Position numbers and translations under genes: made by a program. Positions 57,040 through 64,000 of a stretch of DNA of 64,000 nt are shown piece by piece; the stretch's first letter is position 1; each line of letters opens with the position of its first letter. The DNA is from Eleusine coracana subsp. coracana (taxonomy: Eukaryota > Streptophyta > Magnoliopsida > Poales > Poaceae): NCBI GenBank assembly GCA_032690845.1, contig CM064417.1, positions 16,274,501 through 16,338,500 on the forward strand. Direction: 5' to 3'. The notes beneath the pieces were generated by a model. It was not told the origin of the DNA, did no database searches, and saw nothing but the letters and a program-made list of their open reading frames with translations.

Positions 57040-58575
57040 TGATCCTACAACCATTGATGAAGTTATGGATGATCACAAGTGGGTAATGGCTATGCAAGAG
57101 GAATTGAACACCTTCAAGAGGTGCAAAGTTTAGAATTGGTTGAAAGGCCCAAGAATCATAATGTGGTTGGCATCAAATGGGTCTTCAAGAACAAGCAAGA
57201 TAAGAAAGAGGCAATTGTCAAGAACAAGGCTCGTCTAGTGGCTAAGGGGTATTCTCAAGTGGCGGGCATTGACTTTGAAGAAACCTTTGCTCCCGTGGAC
57301 CGTCTTGAAGCTATTCAGATCTTATTTGCCTATGCATCACACAATGGCTTCAAGCTCTATCAAATGGATGTCAAAAGTGTTTTCTTGAATGGAGAGATCA
57401 ATGAGAAGGTCTATGTGGAACAACCTCCGGGGTTTGAGGACCCTAAACATTCAAGATATGTGTACAAATTGAAGAAAGCTCTCTATGACCTCAAGCAAGC
57501 ACCAAGGACATGGTATGAATATTTGAGGAACTTCTTACTCAAGAGTGGATTTACCATTGGAAGCATTGACCACACCTTATTCACAAGGCATGTTGGGAAG
57601 GATCTCTTTATGTGCCAAATCTATGTGCATGATATCATCTATAGGTCAACCAATGAGAAGTTCAATGAAGAGTTTCGGGAGATGATGGCTAGGGAATTTC
57701 AAATGTCAATGAATGGAGAGTTGCATGTGTTTCTCGGTTTTCAAGTCAAACAATTGAGAGAAGGGAACTTCATCTATCAAAAGAAGTATACCAAGGATCT
57801 TCTCAAGAGATTCAACATGGAGAATTGCAAACCTTTGTACACACCTATGGCGACAAGCAAACCCTTGGATGATGATGCAAAGGGTAAACCGGTGAACCCC
57901 AAGCTCTATATATCAATGATTAGGTCCTTGCTCTATCTCACAGCCTTAAGACCGGATATCATGTTTAGTGTGTGCTTATATGCACGTTATCAAGCAACTC
58001 CAAAAGAGTCACACTTGAAGGCCGTGAAGAGGATTCTTAGATACCTCAAGTACACACCTACCATGGGATTATGGTATCCTAGAGGAACAAGCTTTGAGTT
58101 ACTTGGGTATTCGGATTCGAACTTCGCAGGATGCAAAGTAAATAGAAAGAGCATATTGAGGGGTTGCCAATTTCTTGGAAGATCTCTTGTATCTTGGAGC
58201 TCAAAGAAGCAAAACTCGGTGGCTCTATCTACAGCCAAAGCAGAGTATATGGCGGTGGGAGCTTATTGTGCACAACTTCTCTACATGAGGCAAACTCTCT
58301 CGAATTATGGCCTCAACTTCACTCAAATGCTATTATATTATGATAGTGAAGCGGCTATCAAAATGGCTCTCAAAACTGGAGATCATGGTCATACAAAGCA
58401 TATTCAAGTCAAGCATCACTTTATAAGAGACCATGTTGAGAAGAAGGATATTGAGTTGGTGAGTGTGCGAACTCATGAATAATTGGGGGATATCTTCACC
58501 AAGCCACTCGATGAGAAGATCTTTAACAAGCTAAGGGGAGAACTCAATGTTCTTGACCTTTCAAACTTCACATGA
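57040..58575 (+). pseudogene. Copia (plus) reverse transcriptase and RNase H
   Basis: Begins DDHKWVMAMQEELNTFKR and passes one frameshift near 57,130. It then runs open for over 440 codons: IKWVFKNKQDKKEAIV, ARLVAKGYSQVAGIDFEETF, LYQMDVKSVFLNGEINEK, VFLGFQVKQLREG, SWSSKKQNSVALSTAKAEYM, TKHIQVKHHFIRDH. One stop precedes LGDIFTKPLDEKIF. The catalytic box reads YVHDII where YVDDII is expected, so the first of the two key aspartates is histidine. The long open frame with a lost catalytic residue suggests either recent decay or spread with help from a relative. Confidence 0.9.
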
Positions 58576-59797
58576 GTAACCCAAAAACTTGTCTCTTGTA
58601 GATATGTATAGCCTTGTTTGTTTTGTTTGTTGTTTGTGTCTTTGTTTTGTATTTGTTTCTCTTTGATTGTAGGTCAACTTTGGACCTCCTTTAGATAGCA
58701 ATGGACATGGGTTAAGCTTGGGATGGTGGTTCATGGTGTGCCCAAGGCTTTGAAGAATGCTCCATTGTGAGTAAGCTAGAGAAGGGAACAACTCATCATT
58801 GGCAGTTTGGTTTTAGTCTCTCTCTCTCTCTCTCTTTCCTTTAGCATCGTATCATGCATTTGTATACTTGCTGCATTTGCATTTGCATTCTTTGCATTTA
58901 TAACATTTTTCATTGTGATATCTTACATGGTTTCAAGCATGTTTCTAGGGGGGAGTTTCTTATTTACAATGTAAGTATATGACCCTCTAGATGATCACAT
59001 AGTGATCTTTGTGCTTCATGCCCATTAGTCATTTTCAAATGAACTCTGAGGTTAAATCTACTAATGCGGCTCAAAGACAAGTGGCTCATACATTCCCAAC
59101 ACACTAATGACTAATCATTGCATCCTTGAGGAAATATTTTATTAAGTCATGTGTGTAGGGGGAGCTATGGTCGAACACCATCGTGACCAAGGAGGAGCAC
59201 CATGAAAGGGGGAGTTTTCTAACTCTTGCCATTTATTATTTGCTCATTTGTTCTCTTGTGTTTTGTTTTTGGTTTTTGTTGATAGGTGACAAAGAGGGAG
59301 AAGAACACGAAGCTCCAAAAGCGAAGTCAAAGATCAATAAAAATACAAAAAGGGGAGAAGGAAAGATGGAGAAGAACATGAACATCAATGAAGATGATCA
59401 AGAAAATGTGCATGTTCACTTGGAGTACACATGAAGATCATGTCAAGATGAACATCTACACCGACATAGAGAAGAACAACAATGGTGCATGTCTACAACA
59501 ACAATGAATATCTACACCGACATGAACATCTACTTCCTTGGTGCGTGTCTACTTCGACAAGATCATCAACCACGACACCAAGACGAGTGCAAAATTCAAC
59601 TCAAGATAGATATCAAGTGAGCTACGTGATTGGGTAGTTCTCTCTCAACACCTAGCACATTCCAAGGGGGAGACTACTTCCAAGGTAAGGACCAAGGTAA
59701 TCTTTTCATTCCTTTCTTTTCCTTTGGTTCCTTGTTGCTCGTCCATTTTGGATCATCATAAGTAGTGGTTGTCATCTATCACCAAAAAGGGAGAGAT
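58576..59797 (+). other. Copia (plus) region between pol and 3' LTR
   Basis: 1.2 kb with no domain I recognise. It has a (TC)n run at 58,818-58,835, two GGGGGAG purine tracts (58,949 and 59,157), a short acidic and lysine-rich frame (59,290-59,432) and the likely PPT AAAAAGGGAGAGAT at 59,784-59,797. Confidence 0.6.
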
Positions 59798-60877
59798 TGT
59801 AAGGATCATGACCATTGAGATCACCCCAAGGTATAAATGTTTTGGTGATGAATGAAAAACATGAAATGTGACTAATGTCTACATGAGTATTGTTCGTGTA
59901 GGAAACATTTTCTACTCTATGATGATTGTTGACGGCGGCCTTGACGATGGATGATAATGATTGCAAGCATGGAGGCTTGATAAGCTTGATGGAGTCCAAG
60001 GGTTGATGGAGATGGATCAAAGCTAAGGACAAGCTATGAAGCAAGTGTTGGGAATACTTGTCTAGTTGTTAGGGCTTTGAGTCCATAGGAAAAACAGGAC
60101 TATCAAGGGGGTCTAGGTTATTTCTCTTAGATCATGTCTAGTCGGTGATATGCATGGATGCTCAGTGAAATCACAGCCACTAGGTGATAGTGGAGAAGCC
60201 AAGGAGCTATTTGAAGAAGTCGGGAAACGAAGTTAAGCGAGGACGAGAAGTTTCGGCTTCTAGACATAATGACCGGACAGAGGGGTTAGTGGAGACCGGA
60301 CTGTACGGTTACTAGGAGAACAGGAATTCTAGAGAGAAGACTCAGTGAGGAAACTAACAGAGTTGAAGTCTGTAGAGACCAGACGGTCCAGTCTGTACAA
60401 GTCGACTCTGGGCAGCGAGGAAGCGGCTCTGGAAATGTTTCTATAATGGAGAGAAAAACGGACCAGACAGTCCAGTCAACTGACCATACAGTCTGATCAG
60501 TACGAAAATCAACAGTGGGCAGAGTCGGGAGCAGGATCTATAGTGACTAGACGGTCCGGTCAAGCAGTGATTGGACAGTCTGGTCAGTTAGCCCAGAAAG
60601 CTGATTTCGTGGAGCAACGGCTAGTTTGAGATTAAAAGCCGATATAACTTTGTTGTTGGGGTCTTGGAGACCTCTTTGGCCAGTGAAATTACTTGGAGCA
60701 TTTGGTGAGAGCCAAGAGGAAAAGAGGAGAGCATTAGAAGGAGATATTGCATATCTTAAGAGTGCTAGTGAGAGTAACTTAAGCATTGATGCACATCTAA
60801 GGCTAGGATGCACTTGAGGGTATGATCTAGGTTGTTACTCTTAGTCTATGGTGAGACCTAAACCCGTTAGGTGTCGC
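59798..60877 (+). repeat. Copia (plus) 3' LTR, 3'-truncated
   Basis: Begins TGTAAGGATCATG after the PPT, is collinear with the 5' LTR from 59,935, and loses similarity after GTGTCG at 60,876. Confidence 0.85.
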
Positions 60878-60935
60878 TAATTTCAACTCTCCGCCTCTGA
60901 CTAATAGGACCGGTCCAAATTCCGATGCCAATAAC
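60878..60935 (-). repeat. Fragment of the Tat LTR terminus
   Basis: AGGACCGGTCCAAATTCCGA and flanking bases match the last about 55 bp (plus strand) of the LTR at 35,481-36,824, with 24 of 28 terminal bases identical by eye. It abuts the truncated copia LTR. Confidence 0.45.
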
Positions 60936-61245
60936 CGCCAAGTTGACTCCAATGACCTACACATTATGAGACAATCAAACATATTTCTCATCTCCTGCAA
61001 CTTCACCAATACCTTCACCAACTCCGGATAGTCATAACCATAACCATGCACATACTCATACAATTTCTAGATTCCCGTATTTCAACTCAAATACAAATTC
61101 TGTCAAGTCAATTACTCATCACATATTAGAAACCATGGCACTTATCCACATAGTTTTTCAAAAAAAAAATTATGTTGAGCTTAACACATCTACTACTTGT
61201 GCGATGTTAAAGCTATCTCGACTTCAAGGTCGACGAGTACGCCTT

Positions 61246-61630
61246 CACAAATTAAAGCAGATCGGTTCCAGTTCCCCGTGTAGCTCCCCCGGGTACTACC
61301 AGTCCGACGCCTTCAACGTCGGATGCTACGAGTGGGCGCTGCGATACCATTCCAACGGCCAGTGCGTCTCCCTCTTCGTCGAGCTCCTGAGCAAGGTAGA
61401 CGGTGATGTCCGTGCAAGGATCACGTGCTCGCTGCTGGACCGGCGGCTGGGACGCTGAAGACAGCGTGCGCCGTCATCCCAACCAGGCCACGTGGAAGCT
61501 ACGGCTTCGACGGTTTTACCGACGTGGAGGCTCTAGAGGCTGACTTCGTTTCTGCGGACTGCTTCGTCGTGCCGTGCACCATCGCCGTTCTCAAAACCCC
61601 GATACCAATTGTCCCGGTCATATATGTTTC
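61246..61630 (+). pseudogene. MATH-domain fragment (MATH-BTB family)
   Basis: SPGYYQSDAFNVGCYEWALR and CVSLFVELLSKVDGDVRARI match the MATH domain of grass MATH-BTB proteins, which are substrate adaptors for CUL3 ubiquitin ligases. A frameshift and small deletion near 61,440-61,490 interrupt it. The end of the domain continues in another frame (GSYGFDGFTDVEALEADF, DCFVVPCTIAVLKT). No BTB domain follows, and the copy ends in unrelated sequence. Grass genomes carry large, fast-evolving MATH-BTB families with many fragments; this is one of them. Confidence 0.72.
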
Positions 61631-61670
61631 AGAGATTAGGCCACTTACTACTACTAACAAGGAGTATTGA

Positions 61671-62146
61671 GGATTCAACTGCTCAGATCCCTTATGAGAG
61701 CTCACTCTGATTGAAGCATGAATGCAAAGAGCGTTGGCCACCTCATCTGTCATCTCTACAGTCCCTATCATTTTGGTACAAAATTTAAATGACAAAATCC
61801 GTAAACATATCCGAACACAAGAATTTTACACTACCCACATCGCATACACATGTAATTGCCGCTCTTCTCAAAATGGCATTTTTCATTTGGGTCACTACAT
61901 TTACAAGGTTGCATCTCTAAAATTTTACTTGCACTGCACACGGGGACGCAAGGCAACATACACAGTTTTACAACACGAAAAAATTGATTACAGTTACCAA
62001 AGAATAAGGAATTGGAACAAGATAACAATGACAAAACTATACACAACAGAACTGAAAAAGAACAAAGTATCTACCCTGCTATTTGTGTCCTGTCCAGTAC
62101 CTCCTCAACAATAGATAAGTGATCCATATGTCTCCTAAAAACGATA
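61671..62146. other. Probable 3' UTR and downstream region of the auxilin-like gene
   Basis: About 475 bp, AT-rich, with no coding sequence I can support on either strand. It lies directly beyond the stop codon of the minus-strand gene. Confidence 0.4.
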
Positions 62147-64000
62147 TTAGAAGAGCTCTTCTGAGTTGAATTTGTTCCATGCTTCCTGTTGTGCATCACA
62201 TTATTAGGGTATAAGAGAGTGTCTAATAAAATGCTTGCAAGCCACAAAAATATTTAATATCATAACAATACGGAAGCATTCAAAGCACAGCTGCAGCAAG
62301 GAGCAACAATATATAGTAGCTGAAGTGCAGGGTGCACTTAAAATTCAACTGGTCACAAGACAACTGAAGATGTCTATGTTGGCATCATGTGGAGTAATCA
62401 TACCTTCAGCAGGTCAAACACCTTTTCTGCAATGTATTTCTGTTGAAGGTTTGCACCCTTCTGCTGCACCTTATCAGGATGGATACACAATGTTGCTTTT
62501 CGGTATTCTTTCTTGACAGATGCAGCTGTAATCAAATCGGTTAATGATACAGGTCGCCACCCACATTCAGGCCAAAGAATCTGCATAGATTAACAAAAGT
62601 ACATGAGCATCCCCAGGTGTCATGGGCCTGACACGGTACTGTAGCGGCGGGGCTACTATAGCTGCGGCTAGGGTTTGAAGATTAGTTTCCTTAGTTGTTA
62701 GGATTAGTTCCTTAGGAGTCAAGTTACCTCATCCATATATAGATGGGGATTGTATCCTAGTTCGGCAAGCAAGAAATAGATTAAGAGTTTATAACTCTCC
62801 TATCCCTGCCCTTGTAGTGCGACCGATGCCGCCGGTGAGGTCGCGCCGCTTGGGTTCAGGCCAATCTAGTTCGGTTTGTGACAATTGGTATCAGAGCCAG
62901 GTTGCGATCCTATGGGCGAAATCAAGTCTCCTATGGAAGCTCTCAGCGAGCAGCTCACCAAGATTGCAGTAGCACTCATCAAGATCAATGGGCAGCTGAA
63001 GCTTGAAGCAATCAGAGAGGTGAGAAGAGAAGAGTTGGAGGAGAACAAGGTGCAGCTAGATGAGGTGGTTGATGACGTCCATGCTTTTTCCAGTGACCAG
63101 CAGGTTGCAATAGAAGAAGCTGGCCACCAGGTTGATGATGGCGGCCATCCATTGAGCAGCGCGGGAGGTCGTGGGCTCCCTGTTAAATCAAGTTACCAGC
63201 AGCTCTGCAACCATCCATCAAGGCTCTCCCCTGGTGCTCGATCTGCAGCGCAGCAACGGCGGATGTGGAGGTGTTCCACCGTGGCGGCGATGACTTCTTG
63301 CTGCAGCATGGTGACTCGTCAGTTCCTTCACGTTCCTCTACATCACAGGCTTCAAAGGCGCAAGATTCATCAACGGTGCCGAAGCATGGTGGCAGCTGTA
63401 CGTGAGAGGCAGAGGAAGAAGGCAGCTAGGGCGATGCTTGCCTCTTCAAAAGAATGGGTCAGGCTTGGGCTCGTTTGTTGTGACGGTTGTGTTTGGGTTG
63501 TTTTGGTTCCAGTGCAGGGAATCGGCTGATCCACTCAGTCAAACGTTAATTAGGTGTTTAGTGTTTAGTTGAGTCTAGTCCACAGCTCGAGGACGAGCTG
63601 TCTTCGAAGGAGGGGGGAAGTGTCATGGGCCTGACACGGTACTGTAGCAGCGGCGCTACTGTAGCTGCGGCTAGGGTTTGAAGATTAGTTTCCTTAGTTG
63701 TTAGGATTAGTTCCTTAGGAGTCAAGTTACCTCATCCATATATAGATGGGGATTGTATCCTAGTTCGGCAAGCAAGAAATAGATTAAGAGTTTATAACTC
63801 TCCTATCCCTGTCCTTGTAGTGCGACCGACGCCGTCGGTGAGGTCGCGCCGCTTGGGTTCAGGTCAATCTAGTTCGGTTTGTGACACCAGGAAAAGAACA
63901 AAACGGATTGAAGATTCTAAAGCACAGTATAGTTTTTGAAAGGTTCAAACATTAACAGCATACTATCCCTGAGACAACTGCTTGAATATTATCCTTATCG
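62147..64000 (-). CDS. Auxilin-like J-domain protein, 3' exons
   Basis: Last exons of a gene entering from the right. The exon at 62,404-62,580 (59 codons) encodes ILWPECGWRPVSLTDLITAA, the HPD motif of a J domain (LCIHPDKVQQKGAN) and QQKYIAEKVFDLLK. It has an AG acceptor and a GT donor. The final exon at 62,147-62,185 completes it in frame with EAWNKFNSEELF and a TAA stop. This is the C-terminus of plant auxilin-like proteins, which recruit Hsc70 to uncoat clathrin vesicles. A further exon may begin at 63,964 (NIQAVVSGI, then GT), which would leave a 109-bp intron once the TRIM-like insertion is removed. No disablement is seen in the two clear exons. Confidence 0.85.
62618..62883 (+). repeat. 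TRIM-like 5' LTR
   Basis: 266 bp. CCATATATAGATGG at 62,731-62,744 is a plausible TATA region. Confidence 0.95.
62886..62898 (+). other. TRIM-like primer-binding site
   Basis: TGGTATCAGAGCC, exact match to the initiator tRNA-Met site, 2 bp from the LTR. Confidence 0.92.
62912..63529 (+). CDS. Uncharacterised ORF of the TRIM-like element
   Basis: Open for 205 codons from ATG 62,912 (MGEIKSPMEALSEQLTKIAV). The first 70 residues look like a charged coiled coil of gag type (EVRREELEENKVQLDEVVDD). The second half in this frame is Arg- and Cys-rich and looks unlike a real protein. An alternative frame from about 63,250 reads DVEVFHRGGDDFLLQHGDSS and looks more natural, so a frameshift is likely. 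I do not assign a function. It may be what remains of a gag. Confidence 0.4.
   Translation: MGEIKSPMEALSEQLTKIAVALIKINGQLKLEAIREVRREELEENKVQLDEVVDDVHAFSSDQQVAIEEAGHQVDDGGHPLSSAGGRGLPVKSSYQQLCNHPSRLSPGARSAAQQRRMWRCSTVAAMTSCCSMVTRQFLHVPLHHRLQRRKIHQRCRSMVAAVRERQRKKAARAMLASSKEWVRLGLVCCDGCVWVVLVPVQGIG
63621..63886 (+). repeat. TRIM-like 3' LTR
   Basis: 266 bp, equal in length to the 5' copy. Confidence 0.95.

Larger units (their letters stand above)
43969..60877 (+). mobile_element. Ty1/copia element, both outer LTR ends truncated, interrupted by a gypsy element
   Basis: Plus-strand copia with LTR sequence at 43,969-45,763 and 59,798-60,877, a tRNA-Met PBS, gag, protease, integrase, RT-RNase H and a purine-rich tract before the 3' LTR. 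The left LTR lacks about the first 137 bp; the right LTR stops after about 1,080 bp. No target duplication can be read. A minus-strand gypsy element (46,479-54,214) splits gag. It is distinct in LTR and gag from the minus-strand copia at 3,652. Confidence 0.85.
62618..63886 (+). mobile_element. TRIM-like short LTR retroelement in an intron of the auxilin-like gene
   Basis: 1,269 bp, TGTCATGGG..TTTGTGACA, with a perfect 5-bp target duplication CCAGG (62,613-62,617 and 63,887-63,891). It has 266-bp LTRs, a tRNA-Met PBS, a 735-bp interior and a PPT (GAAGGAGGGGGGAAG, 63,606-63,620). By eye the LTRs differ at seven positions, four of them C/T. There are no protease, RT or integrase sequences, so it must move with enzymes of another element. 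It is antisense to the host gene. Confidence 0.92.

Noticed and set aside
60827..61063. 78-codon minus-strand frame (MYEYVHGYGYDYPELVKV)
   Set aside because: It spans the junction of copia LTR, Tat LTR fragment and unassigned DNA, so it cannot be one original gene.
1..64000. CRISPR arrays, tRNA or rRNA genes, bacterial operons
   Set aside because: None seen. The tandem repeats present are microsatellites, LTRs and short duplications; tRNA-like matches are only primer-binding sites.

Overview
This is a stretch of plant nuclear DNA, almost certainly from a grass (Poaceae). About 95% of it is transposable-element sequence: Ty3/gypsy, Ty1/copia and LINE elements of types common in grass genomes. 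Two host-gene traces sit at the right edge: a MATH-domain fragment and the 3' end of an auxilin-like J-domain gene. I cannot name the species. I saw no bacterial-style operons, CRISPR arrays, rRNA or tRNA genes; the only tRNA-related signals are retrotransposon primer-binding sites.

Left nest (1-35,126). A plus-strand LINE is split by a non-autonomous Ty3/gypsy element with a tRNA-Asp primer site (E1, 1,477-34,135). E1 is split inside gag by a relative of its own family (E2, 3,342-29,173). The 5' LTR of E2 is split by a minus-strand copia element with about 1.47-kb LTRs (3,652-22,029). Each copia LTR carries one further insertion: a 2.8-kb solo-LTR-like element (5,118-7,943) and a deleted gypsy element (17,692-22,009). 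Every junction has a 5-bp target duplication, perfect or with one mismatch, so the order of events can be read from the sequence. E1 and E2 encode gag and then degenerate retropepsin-like modules (three in E2), with no reverse transcriptase or integrase.

Middle (35,127-43,968). A 354-bp unassigned stretch is followed by a minus-strand Tat-type gypsy relic (35,481-43,201). It keeps one LTR, gag and protease, has no RT-RNaseH-integrase, and carries on the opposite strand a multi-exon gene with a plant-mobile-domain-like protein and a coiled-coil C-terminus. About 770 bp of AT-rich, featureless DNA follows.

Right nest (43,969-60,877). A plus-strand copia element with truncated outer LTR ends is interrupted in gag by a minus-strand gypsy element (46,479-54,214) that has two 924-bp LTRs and a decayed but complete domain order. 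The gypsy pol frame runs into its own LTR, as it also does in the deleted relative at 17,692-22,009.

Right edge (60,878-64,000). A short fragment of the Tat LTR family is followed by a frameshifted MATH-domain fragment and the last exons of an auxilin-like gene on the minus strand. A 1,269-bp TRIM-like element with 266-bp LTRs and a perfect CCAGG target duplication lies in an intron of that gene. Without it the intron would be about 110 bp.

All retroelement coding regions except the TRIM-like one contain stops, frameshifts or lost catalytic residues. I regard them as pseudogenes.
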